The notes beneath the pieces are model-generated. The model worked only from the letters and a program-made list of their open reading frames with translations, did not search any database and was not told the origin of the DNA. Of a stretch of 64,000 bases of DNA, positions 8,988 through 20,231 are shown one piece after another. The stretch spans positions 182,315 through 246,314 of the forward strand of contig QKWP01000668.1 in assembly GCA_003550325.1 (NCBI GenBank), given 5' to 3'. Numbering within the stretch: the first letter of the stretch is position 1; each line of letters starts with the position of its first letter. A program made the position numbers and the translations under genes. Source of the DNA: Gigaspora rosea. Its lineage: Eukaryota > Glomeromycota > Glomeromycetes > Diversisporales > Gigasporaceae.

Positions 8988-11900
8988 TCAGCCAACTCTG
9001 GAGATATTCCATTTGATACCATATGACAAACTAGTTATTTTATCAGATAATATCCAACGCTTAGTATCTATAGGGCAAAGAGCCTTCTTTTCTGATTCAA
9101 CCAGAGATAATATATGGTCTTTTGATCGTATACCAACATTCTTGGCATGGGATACTTTATTATCAAAGAGACAGTCTCGATAAACTTGGGTCATAGGGTC
9201 AAAGATCTCAGTATTATTTACCGGATTATCTAGAAGTGAACCACCTAAAGATGGGAAATATGTATCAGTAGCCATTTTACTCATACCCTTTTTGCTAACT
9301 CTTTTATGCTTAGACTTTGTAGACTTATCTGCCAAAACATAGTGATAAGCTTTGCCCCGAATATGTATAGATTCTGTAATTATATTGCCTGGAGTCTCAT
9401 CTCTGAAAAGCCCAATAGTCTTAGAATCATCAAAATCGAAAAGATCGGGTTGCTCTAACATGTCTTTATAGATATCTTCAGTTTCAACTTGGAATATGAA
9501 TGAGTCTGTATCCATATATCCAAGCTGGGCTTTATCGCCATATCTCTCTTTTATATATCCATACTAGAAGCGATACATTAAGAGCTTGCTAAGTCCTAAA
9601 ACTGATGCTTCAATAATAATAGGTTTATTAAGAGTCACACTAGCTTTTCCCATATGTGCTCCTATAAGTGAAGGTCCAAGTTGTCTAGCATATTTAAAAG
9701 AGGGTTTATGGATTTTATTAATAAACTTCTTTTCATCTTGCTCATTATTTATAGCCATAAGCTTGACGTCTTGGTATTTGCGAACATTTTCCATAGTTTT
9801 GCCATATACTGAGTTATTCATAAGCTTAAAGAAATCTTTCTCAAAAGCATTCTTAGCACCTTGTCACTTTTCTGTATTAAAAGCTATATAGGGTGCGAGC
9901 CAGTTAGTTTGATCGAATGATAAGATTTCTATTACCCCATCTACTATTATACCTAATTTTACATAGCATTGAAGCTCTAGGTAATGAATAACATATTCTT
10001 TTCGTGGACCAAGATGAGGTACTAATTTTTTTATAGCTGAGAAACATCCACTATCCAAGCTATCTACAAGCTCTGTAATATGGGGGCTTAACATATTTTT
10101 TGTTACAGCCATATTCTCTACAGCTAGAGGTAAATCACGCAAATAGTTATGAGTTTTTAAAAGAAAATATGCATTAATCTTTAGAAAATATTCTCTTTTA
10201 GCATCTGCTTTGGTATTAAGAATCTTATTAAGCATTTCTTTTTGGAAGGTTGGATTGTTTCTAAAATGTCCTTCTCTTTCTTCCCATTGATAATTTCCAA
10301 TAGGCAGATACTGACTCATGGCCCACCCATAAAGATTATTAGCATCGACATATGAGATCCATTTTGTAGGCTTGGATGAGTTAAATACACTACCTATATT
10401 TGGATTATTGGCCTTGAAATATCGATGTCCTGCCATAGCTATACCTCCACGCTTAGCCTCTTCTATTAAATCATGCATAGACATATCTGTAAAGAGCTCA
10501 ATCTTAACTCCTGTTATCTTAAGCATAGCATCCCAAGCTAAGGCTGGTGCAGAGACATAATGACTAGGAGCGAGTTCATAATACTGCATACATGTTTTTC
10601 AGAATTGGGTCCAGATATCAGCAAGGCTAAGTACGTCAATTTTAAGATAGAGGTCATGATACTCACCTAGATTTTGGCAGTTAAATTCTTTCTATACTTT
10701 TTGCACATGCCCATAATCTTTTTGGCTAATTTTACCATGAAGATATGTACTAAATTCGTAAATTGGTGGAAGCTCAGTCTCTAAAAATCTATCCTGTGAA
10801 TCCATATAATCATAGAGATAAACTCCTTTGCGATATACTAAATCTAATTGATCTTTTGTATAGCCTAGTTTTTTGAAGTGCTCAGATATTATTGGATGAT
10901 TATCACCCAAATTTTTTGTAAAACTATCTAAACTACTATTCATAAACTGCATGCTATCTATATATTTTAGCTGACCTACCTTCATAGACTTGTATCGCTC
11001 AAATGTTTCAGCTATAACTTTTATCTGATACGCATTAACTGATTTTCCAACAGATTCACATACTAAGTGAGAATCATAGCCTCGAAAGTTATGAAACACA
11101 ACTGGAATAGGGGTCTTCCAAGGTTCGATTTGAAGTTTAAGATTATATACATTGTGGGCAGCTTCTCGAAACTTACCTGTAATATGACAGTGATCCCAAA
11201 CCTTTATGTCCATAGACTTTTCTTAATTAATATCTTTAGTTATCTTGTCAATTTGTTTTGCTAAGGTTTTATAATCTTCTGAATTCTTTGCAGTATTTTT
11301 TTGCTTATTATTAAGCCATGATGCCTTATTTTCTAAGTATTTGACTTTATCTTCATCTATAATGAATTTTTCTTTACATATCCAACAACTATCGGCTTCA
11401 TTGAATTTCTTTTTGTCTTTGTTAGTCTCAATTCGATTATGTTTTATAGCTAAGACTCTATTAATTTCGACCAATTCCTTATCGATTCTTTTGACAAACT
11501 CCTGAGTAACATTTTTTCCTCTATATATGAATAGACCCTATACCTCTCCAGTATCGATCCAGTGGACCAAGTAGCAAAAGCTATTGGCCTTTTGTTCAGC
11601 AAGCTTTCGCATTTGCCCTCCATATTTCTCATCGCATTTCTTGTTATCCGCTTCAAAGTCAGCTATAATAACACATGGAGCATTGATCATTCGTCCATAG
11701 GTTTTAAATTTCTCAAAATCATTATCACCTTTGGTAGGTAAAATGACTCTTTGAGTTGCTTCTCCTAAGCCAAAACAATGGTTTTGATGATAGACTAGAG
11801 ATTTTTCTGACTGGAAGCTATGAACGCACTGGTTACATAGATGCTTTTTAACTGTTTTGGCATTATCTTTATAAACCAATCCATCTGGGTTTTTAATCCA

Positions 11901-12512
11901 AAGGAAATGGTTCTTTTGTCCATACTTATCCTTATGGTCTTTAGATTTGGTAATATCTGTAAGAGCCATGAGATATATAATATGTTTTCTATTATAGTTC
12001 TTGCTAGCTATTACCGGTTTGGGAGTAGCTGTTTCTTCTTTCCATTCCCAAACATTAATAGAAATGTCTAGATTCATCTCTTCTATCTTATTGAATATAC
12101 GTGAGCAAATTGGTGTAGGCATTGGAATTCTATCTAAATTGACTATATTCAGATATGGTTGAAGAACAGAAAGACGTTGTAAATTTTTAGTTACACCTCT
12201 ATTGCTTGCAAAATATGCACCTAAAGTATATTTTAAACACATGTCATCACCAGTTTGAGAATTATCTGAATTGATAGTACATTTAGTATTAGCAAGTTTT
12301 TTGGGTGTAGGCTTGTATGATCCACCAGTTGTTCTTCGATAAGTATAAGCCTCAATATATAATTTTTCTATTCGAACTAATCGCCAATTTGATCCTCTTA
12401 TTAACATTTCCTCAATGTCTTTATCTATTTCTGAAGCTGACTGGGATATATGGTCATCTATATCATTTTCTGATAAAAGTGTACGCATTTTACTTCTGTG
12501 ATGACAATACAT
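8988..12512 (-). pseudogene. family-B DNA polymerase (protein-primed type), six in-frame stops
   Basis: One continuous minus-strand frame of about 1,174 codons, without a frameshift, is cut by six stops: TAG 11538, TAA 11223, TAG 10692, TGA 10599, TGA 9864 and TAG 9564. Exonuclease motifs: IIADFEAD (about 11660), VFHNFRGYDSH, and YLKIDVLSLAD (about 10640). Polymerase motifs: A, YVDANNLYGWAMSQ (about 10345); B, MNNSVYGKTMEN (about 9800); C, GYMDTDSF (about 9510). A C2H2-like CNQCVHSF...HQNHC lies upstream, and an HNH/endonuclease VII-like insert (CWIC...DHCHITGKFREAAH) sits before ExoII. In that insert the Cys expected later appears as Tyr (HNVYN), a G-to-A type change. Polymerases of this kind occur in Polintons, adintovirus-like elements and related linear plasmids, and are abundant in Glomeromycotina genomes. 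It is the replication gene of the element. Confidence 0.88.
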
Positions 12513-12525
12513 TATATTATCTTCT

Positions 12526-13200
12526 TTATCCTCCTTTCATTGATTTTTCTACTTTTTCATAATAGCAAAGGGCAACTAATGTTGACTTTATATGTTCCTT
12601 TTCATTAAGCTCGATTTTGAGAACTCTTGTAATTTTGTCTCTAGCTTTTGCTAATAAATGTGGCATATATGGTGTTTCGTTATATTTTTTATAGTCAGTT
12701 ATTGGTTTGATAAATGCATATCTTGGATTTTTTATAAATGGAACTATGGCTTCCCAATTACTTAATAAATTAAAATTATCATGGGGTCTTTCTGGATCGC
12801 TAGCTCTAATTTGAATAAAGTGAATACCAGTATTTATATTATATTTATCTTCCATATTATCAAACCATTCTGTATCATTTTGGGGTGAATTTGAAGAAAC
12901 ATTGCCTGAAGATATATCTTGAAAAGGTGGTGAAGGAGTGTCGTCCAATTGGATTAAATCACCTACTGGAACATGGATTTGAGTTGGAATTTGATCTGAT
13001 AATGATTTTGGGGCTACAATAAGATTTTGGGTAATAAGTTTGCATGGAAATTTTTGACTTAAGTGTTCATCGCGATCTCGATTTTTTTTGAAATTATTTT
13101 TTCCACACCTAGGACATGGGGGTATTATTTTGTATATAGGTGCTGGTATTCCGATATTTGTATTAATATAGCAGATTTTTTGTTCAATTTGAAAATTCAT
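12526..13200 (-). CDS. protein upstream of the polymerase with a Cys-His cluster
   Basis: 225 codons starting MNFQIEQKICYINTNIGIP, no internal stop. It has CPRCGKNNFKKNRDRDEHLSQKFPC (split here: CPRCGKN, then DEHLSQKFPC), a plausible C2HC zinc finger, near the N-terminus. A Ser/Pro/Asp-rich linker follows, then a compact C-terminal part (HLLAKARDKITRVLKIELNE). It ends 13 nt before the polymerase start in another frame, so it may be a separate gene in the same transcript or the true N-terminus of the polymerase joined by a one-base slip. The C-terminus LVALCYYEKVEK runs directly into MYCHHRSKMRT of the polymerase. Confidence 0.55.
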   Translation of the reverse strand: MNFQIEQKICYINTNIGIPAPIYKIIPPCPRCGKNNFKKNRDRDEHLSQKFPCKLITQNLIVAPKSLSDQIPTQIHVPVGDLIQLDDTPSPPFQDISSGNVSSNSPQNDTEWFDNMEDKYNINTGIHFIQIRASDPERPHDNFNLLSNWEAIVPFIKNPRYAFIKPITDYKKYNETPYMPHLLAKARDKITRVLKIELNEKEHIKSTLVALCYYEKVEKSMKGG

Positions 13201-13218
13201 ATATACTAGATATATACA
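13201..13218. promoter_or_regulatory. 18-bp divergent start region
   Basis: Two ATGs face away from each other with only 18 bp between (ATATACTAGATATATACA). Any shared promoter must reach into the coding parts or transcripts must have very short leaders, as in compact viral genomes. Inference from spacing only. Confidence 0.3.
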
Positions 13219-13455
13219 ATGCTAGGTGATTATACTTGTGATTATTTACTCAGAACTGGAGACATCTGTGGGCGTACTTGTCATCAGCCTGAAGGGTGCC
13301 ATGAACATTGGAAGGCTAGAAAGCATTTTCCTTGCAAGGTTTGTAATACACCAACTAGCTCTAAACCAGGCCTTTGCAGAAAGCATGCTAGTGAATATTA
13401 TGTAATCCAGTATATTAATAGACTTCGGGAAAAGGCTCAAGACTTATGTTATTAG
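13219..13455 (+). CDS. 78-residue Cys/His-rich protein
   Basis: MLGDYTCDYLLRTGDICGRT... has nine Cys and five His in pairs: C-x9-C-x3-C, C-H-E-H, C-K-V-C and C-R-K-H. Probably two treble-clef-like zinc sites. The ORF is intact and divergent from the polymerase operon. No family recognised; likely a DNA- or RNA-binding accessory protein of the element. Confidence 0.5.
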   Translation: MLGDYTCDYLLRTGDICGRTCHQPEGCHEHWKARKHFPCKVCNTPTSSKPGLCRKHASEYYVIQYINRLREKAQDLCY

Positions 13456-13712
13456 ATATTTACACTTGAGTGACGAGAAATTTATTTTTTAGTCGTCATC
13501 CAATTTAGCTATATAAATAAAAAATATATGATTCTAGCTATAAAAAAATTTACACCACATTTTATATTGATTTTATATAGATGTGAAAAAAATAATATAG
13601 AATATAGTCTTGCAAGGGTGTGAAAACAACAAGATGACTACTTTAGTATCCTAGGTGTAGAAAAAATGTGCCAGAACCCCCTTTTGATGCTACTGCAGCC
13701 AATCAGTATCAG

Positions 13713-14740
13713 TTATGTATTTCTATTACTACCGTCAAGGATCAATCCACTAATGCTCAATGACCTGAGATATTATTAATTTGAATTTCTTTGATATCTG
13801 AATTGTTAAGATTGAATTTGTTTAGCTTTTTGTGAAATTATTACAATTGCTAATTATTACAAAAAATTTTGCTACAAATATTACTTGATATTTAGTATGG
13901 GTTTCGTATTCAAATTATTGTGATTACTATCATAAAAATTCTGTTATGGAACTTACTCTTCTATTAACACTCTATTTTGGTTAAAGTTAAATCAATTTGT
14001 ATTTGAATTATTGGAAATTCTATGTAATTTATTCTAAATTAGAATTTGAAATTATTCTAATTTAGATTGAGTTATTGTAAAAAAACTGAGATAGAACTTA
14101 CTATTGTAATAATTACAGTATATGGATGAGTTAGTTTGTATCGAATTATCGTGGTTTCTTTATAATTCAGTGTTTCAGGTGAAACTAATTTTCAAATTAA
14201 AAATGTTTTGCACTGAAAAATTTTAGTTTCGCTCTATAAATCCAAAACCTCTGAACTAGATTGCACTGCAAATTTGAGTTTCGTCTGAAACACTAATATG
14301 ATTAAGGTTGAGTTAGTCTGCATTTACATTATTAAAAAGTTTTTTATAAATTACTGTCAAAAAATTTACTCTCTATTTTAGCAATCACATCTGGTAATTT
14401 ATTTTTAGTTGGTTTGCATTACAATTATCAAATTATCATAAGTATTAAAAAATTCTTCCTAAAAATTAATTAACTCACGAACTATTATTAGAATTACATT
14501 ATTTTGGTATTATTCGATTTGTCTTATAAAGACAATACAAATTTTACAAAAACATAAAAAATTCTGTTATAAACTTACTCGATATTTAGTATATAGTTAA
14601 GGGTTGAGATGATTTTCAATAAAATTATTGTGATTTTATTATGAATTACTGCAAAAAATTCTCTTACAAAATTTTCTCGCTATTACAGTATGTGGTTAAG
14701 GTTAAATCAATTTGTATCAAAATAAGAGTTTAAGTATTAG
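13713..14740 (+). repeat. degenerate ~110-bp tandem repeat block (block A), first copy
   Basis: Units containing AAAAAATTCTGTTATAAAAC, then ACTTACTCGCTATT, then GGTTAAGGTTGAGTTAGTTT recur about six times with much divergence. The left 50 bp match the right arm of the inverted-repeat element at 25172-25314. Other blocks of the same family: 18420-18620 (inverted), 25330-25520 and 39800-40040. No gene seen. Confidence 0.6.
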
Positions 14741-14874
14741 CTCTGAAAAGTTTTCCTTTACCCAAAATTCTTGTATAAATTGCTTATTGAATTTACCTTT
14801 TACCTGTAAAATATTTGTTATTTTAAGTAAAGTAATGTCGCTAGTTTTGACTTTATACTCACGTCTTGAATTCT

Positions 14875-14990
14875 GTTTAGTATAATCTAGTTAAAGAAAG
14901 AAAGATCAAATTAATTACCATTTATAAAATTATAAATTGATTAAACCTTTAATTACCTAATTTATCAAACAATTAATCTGTTCATTATTA
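14875..14990 (+). repeat. composite repeat, block C, short copy
   Basis: Contains AGTTAAAGAAAGAAAGATCA and ATCAAACAATTAATCTGTTC. The same order is found at 39297-39465 and, inverted, at 19430-19600 and 19715-19865. Confidence 0.6.
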
Positions 14991-15249
14991 TAGCAAATCA
15001 AAAATGGCAAAGTGTCAAAAACATTTTATTGGTATCGATAACTGATAACCAAAAAACATCGAACATCATCATCTTAATATTACAAAGTAAAGTACATACG
15101 CAAAATAATACGGTCGTTCTTTTTTTTCCAAAAAATTTTATCGGTATCAATAACTGATAACAATTGAAAGCTATCAAACATCGGTCACATAACTTCCTTA
15201 TTAGAAATACAAGGACAAACAGTTTCATATATTGTAATATTTTATTATT

Positions 15250-15650
15250 ATTCAGTATAAGATACATTTTAAAATCAGATCACGCATGCATTAATTAGTA
15301 ACAATAAACAGGCATAATTTCAAAAAAAAGTACCTCATATTTAGTCATAGTCAACCTATAAATGTCATTTTTGAAAGTATATTCACAGATCACAACATAT
15401 TTACACACAATCACGAGTATATTCCCATACTATTATTTACATTGCATGTGTCATCATTCTGTGTCGTCAAAATCACCATATCACTTGCCTGAATTAGAAA
15501 AACGAAAACCATTATCCACACTAAAAAAGGATTCTTCAAAAATTAGCATAGCGAACATCAAAAAAGTTGAATGGAAACCATTTCTCACACATTTCATATT
15601 ACACAAGAAACATGATCATACTGGTATAAGAACAAGAACAAAGCAATTGA
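15250..15650 (+). repeat. composite repeat, block B, first copy
   Basis: Shares with 40310-40690 long stretches including TTTCAAAAAAAAGTA, the cluster around CATCAAAAAAGTTGA, and TTACACAAGAAACRTGATC. The reading frame over it (MSFLKVYSQITTYL...) is derived from the repeat and is not called as a gene. An inverted copy is at 17715-18100. Confidence 0.65.
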
Positions 15651-15754
15651 CCACAATAAATAAAAAGAAAAACGTAAGATTAATAAAAAAAATAGTGAAA
15701 TATTAGCAAATATTAAGAAAAATTAACAAAAGATTTATGTTTGATTTTCTAGAT

Positions 15755-16110
15755 TTTCTATTAGGCTGTTTGAAGTTAATTTTTTGGTTAACATCACCCC
15801 CCAATGGTCCCCGGCCCTCGGGTAAAATGAACATATGAAAAAAATAAAAATAATAAAATATTATTATTATTTAGAAATCAAATTCAATATATAAATTCGA
15901 TTTATTACTTCATGCATGATATTACTAGTAGCTGACGTATGTACAAATGTACGTACTTAGCTCTATATCTGATATGGGGTCATCTAAAGTAGAGCAGAAT
16001 CAAGTGATACCTACTAATCAAATTAAGAATTTGATGATCTTAGGCAATTTAGTTTATTAGATTACTACCTAAAACCTATCTAAGGCTGTTTGGAGTTAAG
16101 ATTTCAGTTA
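15755..16110 (+). repeat. two solo ends of an AAGGCYGTTT inverted-repeat family
   Basis: 15760-15805 and 16080-16125 both begin AGGCTGTTTGRAGTTAA and continue to GTTAAYATYACCCC. This matches the left end of the fuller element at 16957-17196. Neither has a visible partner end. Confidence 0.5.
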
Positions 16111-16269
16111 ATATTACCCCTTCCCTTTCTCTTTGATGTCCTCCAGTAAAAATTAAAAAAATAAAATACTGCATAACCATGAAATAACATGATCGAATTT
16201 TGGGCTAAATTAAGATTAATTTAGGCCGAAACTCGAAATAACTCTGTGCATTATTTCACGGTTAAAATA

Positions 16270-16443
16270 CAGTCAGACCTCTCTAAGTGCACGTCCTTGG
16301 GACCACATTTTTATAATGTGCATTTAGAGAATAATAAGAAAAAGTGCATTTATAGAGGTCAAGTATATATTTTGGCCAGTACTTAAGTGTGCATTTAAAG
16401 AGGGTGTGCACTTAGAGAGAGTGCACTTAGAGAGATCTGACTG
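16270..16443. mobile_element. 174-bp Tc1/mariner- (pogo/Tigger-) like MITE with TA duplication
   Basis: Terminal inverted repeats CAGTCAGACCTCTCTAAGTG and, inverted, CAGTCAGATCTCTCTAAGTG (one mismatch) flanked by TA on both sides (16268-16269, 16444-16445). GTGCACTTAGAGAG motifs recur inside. Non-coding. Confidence 0.85.
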
Positions 16444-16956
16444 TAAAATAATTTAAAAATAAAAAATGAATTAAAAAAAAATAAAAAATTAAAAAAAAAT
16501 AAATAAATAAATAAATAATAATAATAAATAAAGCTAAAATTTTAATTCCTATTTGCTGTCCTCTCATATATGTTTATTTCATTTTGCAATAAAACAATTC
16601 AACAAAAAACTGCTGAATAAAGAACTTCTGAAGTGCTTTTTGTTTGATTGTGAAGAGCTAGAAAACTAGTATTAACGAGAAGAAATATTTGAATAAACTT
16701 TTAGCTTTTACAAAATCATTTGGGACAAAATTTGCTCGACCAATAGGAATTTGGAAAACCTAAAATTCCAATCTGTGATCGCTGCATACATACTTTAAAA
16801 TAATGCAGATCTGATCACTAGATCACGAGAATTTTGCCTGTAAAAATTGTACATAAGTATGAAGTTCTTTTTATCGAATAAAATATTTTTTATAATAAAT
16901 TAATTATATACCGATATTTATTTATTTTTGCTTCTTTCTTTTATAAGAGGAATGTA

Positions 16957-17196
16957 AAGGCCGTTTAACGTTAATTTTTCAGTTAACATCACCCTAGCTG
17001 AAGTCTCTCCTTCCCCCTAAAAATAAACAGCCAATCAAAACGCTGAATGACTATCACCAGTCACCTGATTTACATCAACCAATGAATTGGTTCATTTTAT
17101 TTGTTCGTTTCATATGTTCGTTTCATTTTCCCCCTCCCCCCTCCCATAAGTTCTTGAAAAGTGATATTAGCCAAAGAATCAACTTCGAACGGCCTT
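16957..17196. mobile_element. ~240-bp inverted-repeat MITE
   Basis: Left AAGGCCGTTTAACGTTAAT, right end inverted AAGGCCGTTCGAAGTTGAT, about 40 bp of imperfect TIR. The interior is partly C-rich (CCCCCTCCCCCCTCCC). The target duplication is unclear (TA or TAA context). Confidence 0.6.
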
Positions 17197-17714
17197 ATTC
17201 ATAAATTTTTGGTTGGGAATTTTTGTCGTCAGATTATCTGATAATCACTACTTTTCTCAGTGATTCCTGTAGTTCGCAGTTTGTGTCGATCTACAAACCA
17301 ATAAAATGATAATTATATCCAAATGTGATCAGCTATATGATCAAGTTATTATGCTTTAATGCTTTTGATTGGTTATACAACTCGCGATCAAAAATGTTAA
17401 GGCTAATATATCGATGAGCAAGTTATGCTCAAGAATGTCATCACAATTCAAATTCATCAACAATTGTTTAATTACAATATAGTACCTTTAGGGTAGTTAT
17501 TTTTAATAGTGATCACATTGTGTTCATATGAAATCAGGTGATCGACCAATTACAATTGTAAACAACATAGATTCAACTAATCAGAATTAATCATTTTTGT
17601 ATAACTACGAAAAATTTGTGACAACTTTATGTAGTAAGATTAGATTGTTCATACTATCATATGATGGTCATGAACACAAAGAGAACTTGATTGTGTAGTT
17701 GGTAACATATAAAT

Positions 17715-18390
17715 TATACAGTACAATCACGTTTCTTGTATAACAAGGAATGTGTAGGGATGGTTTCCGTTTAACTTTTTTGATGTTCACTATGCTGATT
17801 TTTGAAAAATTCTTTTTTAGTATAGGTAATAGTTTTTATTTTTCTATATTAGGCAGGGTTATAGTGATTCTGACGACACGGGATGACAACACGTGCATGT
17901 ATTATGTATATTAAACAATGGTGTGGGAAATATATTCATAATTGTGTGTAAATATGTTGTAATCTGTAGATTATGTACTGTATTTGTCAAAAATAATGTT
18001 TATATGTTGTATTGGCTAATAGTATGAGAATTTATGCCTTTTTAATATTGCTAATTGTATTTCTAATAAGGGAGTTATATAATTGATATTCGATTGTAAT
18101 TAGTTATCAATTGATAAAATGTTTTTTGCACTTGTCGTTTTTGATTTGCTATATCCAAAAACTGTCATAATCTGACCATAAGAAAATTTAAAATATGATT
18201 AGTTATGATGATTCAATGTCGTAATAGATTCGAATAATTTATCACTATGAATTAATAATAAAAAATTGACTTTTGACTGTTACACACATTTTGTATTTTT
18301 TTGAGATTTAAAAAAATCAACTTCCGTTCGTCATGTCACATTGTATCTTTGAGATATGGACAATATTAATAACATGCGTTAGTGAGTCTC
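17715..18390 (-). repeat. composite repeat, block B, inverted copy
   Basis: Reverse complement of 40070-40690: AACTTTTTTGATGTTC, the CGACACGGGATGACAACACG stretch, GTGTGGGAAATATATTC, and TAATAACATGCGTTAGTGAG at the far end. No gene seen. Confidence 0.65.
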
Positions 18391-18419
18391 ATACTGTATA
18401 TCGCCAAAATGGTGGGGTT

Positions 18420-18620
18420 TATAACAGCAAATCATGATAGAAGCCTAACTCAACCCTAACCACATATTGTGATTATTAGAATAGTGAGCAAGTTTTGTAA
18501 TTTACAGTAATTCTTGATAGAAGCCACAATAATTTCGTTGCAAACTCAACCTTAAAACGCCAAGTAAGTTTGTAACAGAATTTTTATAGTAATTTACAAT
18601 AAAATTTTGGTTATTGTATA
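18420..18620 (-). repeat. composite repeat, block A, inverted copy
   Basis: Contains CTCAACCCTAACCACATATT and ACAGAATTTTTATAGTAATT, the reverse complement of the ~110-bp tandem unit. Confidence 0.55.
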
Positions 18621-18722
18621 ACAAGACACTATCTAACTAAATAAATACGTATGTCTGTGTGTAGCGCAAATTTTAAATACTGCCAGGCACAGAATATATA
18701 ATACCCGGCATTGCGTTTTAAT

Positions 18723-19104
18723 CAGTGTTGAAAATTTCAGACACAATCACTGTTCTGATGAGAACAGTATAATAGTACAAGTGTTCTCAAACAATAGTTA
18801 TTGTTCTCACTTATGCTCACTATAAAAAAAAAAAACTAGTAGAATACTATAAATATGAAGTATAATCTCAAATAATAATTATAGCAAATTGAAGCCTTAA
18901 CCATAAAAATTAAATAAGATTTTTATCAGTTTTTGGTTTGGCATAAAATTATATAGCTAATTTATTATATATGTATGAGAACAGTATTATTATTTTACTG
19001 TCCACAAAAAATTTTTTAATAGTGAACAGTAAAAAATTTATACTGTTCACAAATTTATAATAGTGTTCTCATGAGAACTCTGAGAATACTAATTTCCAAC
19101 ACTG
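18723..19104. mobile_element. 382-bp hAT-like MITE with perfect 8-bp duplication
   Basis: Ends CAGTGTTGAAAATTTC and ...ATTTCCAACACTG are inverted repeats. GTTTTAAT flanks both sides (18715-18722 and 19105-19112). Internal GTTCTCATGAGAAC-type palindromes recur. Same family as the 1,033-bp element at 46113. Confidence 0.88.
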
Positions 19105-19112
19105 GTTTTAAT

Positions 19113-19870
19113 AGTACATTGTAGAAGTGGTGATAATCAGTTAACAGATAAAATACTACAACACTACTATCTAATCAAACTAATGTCTTTAACAGCGCAA
19201 GACTCTGGATCCTCGAATTGGCAGACAAAAAGAGGTGTGGTTGATTTGGTCCACGTCTTGAGGTTCATATAGGTCTTGCTGCGGTGTGTTCAAATGAAGA
19301 TAAGTTTTTCTTATGTTTCTATTAAGGGTCTTGTGTTGGTGGTTTCGAATCCACTCTATTTATTTAATTATCTTTTTGGACTAGGCCGTAAGGGTTAAAA
19401 GACTTAAATACAATCATTACTATTATTAATGATAGTCACGAGATCAAAGGCAAAATTGGGCAGATACAGGTGATACAATGGAGGTGATTGATTGTTTGAT
19501 AAATTGGGAGATCAATGGGGAGGCTTAATCGATTAATCTTTTGTATAAAAGGTGATTAGTTCGATCTTTCTTCTTTTAACGGGGTTACAACTAAATGGAG
19601 TTTTAAACATGGGTTTTCGAAGGTTACTAATAACGACATGCTTTTACTTGGATCCATGGGTACATGGTAAGTTCAATAAGCGATTTTGGTTACAACAAAG
19701 GGTATAAACACAAGTTAATATTATTAATGATCGTTATGAGATCAAGAGCAAAATTAGATAATGCTGATAACAATTGTTCGATAAGTTAGGTAATTAATTT
19801 AGTCGATTTTATGTTTTTATATATAAAAGATAACTAATTTGATTTTTCTTACTTTAACTAGGTTATATTA
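19113..19870 (-). repeat. composite repeat, block C, inverted copies
   Basis: 19430-19600 and 19715-19865 are two inverted copies of block C (GATCTTTCTTCTTTTAAC and related). 19113-19360 is the inverted counterpart of 39500-39760. A GGTTTCGAATCC box at 19341 resembles a tRNA B box, but no tRNA folds around it. Confidence 0.55.
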
Positions 19871-19964
19871 AATAGAATTCAAATTCAAAATACAGGTTAC
19901 AAAGTCACAACTAATGGCACAATTTTACTTAGAATAACAAATATTCTAAGGTGAAAGGAAATTC

Positions 19965-20231
19965 AATCTATATTGATTACGTATGTAAATTTATATTTTA
20001 ATAGTAAATCCACATCATTATCGTGGTGGCACGTGAATTTACGATCATTACCTGTGCCAAATTCCATGCTGATTCGACTAGTAAACTGCTGCAAAACCCG
20101 AGCCATTTACGGTCCAATTGCACGGGCATACGGTCCCACATGATCCATGGAATCCGTACATGCCTGTACAAATCCAGCCGTGCCTAGCCAATGCAATCTG
20201 CACCAATCCGGTCCAATTTTCTTATATAGGG
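19965..20231 (-). mobile_element. truncated CCCTATAAG-family element
   Basis: Ends CTTATATAGGG at 20231 and is the inverted equivalent of 60465-60757: shared GCACGTGAATTTACG, TTTACGGTCCAATTGCACG and CGACTAGTAAACTGCTGCAA. The other terminal repeat is missing. The short reading frames in it are part of the repeat. Confidence 0.65.

Noticed and set aside
15362..15706. 114-residue protein
   Set aside because: The frame runs along block B of the composite repeat; the other copies at 40.4 and 17.8 kb do not keep it open.
19325..19365. tRNA gene or tRNA-derived SINE
   Set aside because: A B-box-like GGTTTCGAATCC is present but no A box at proper spacing, no acceptor stem and no cloverleaf could be drawn; the segment is part of the composite repeat.
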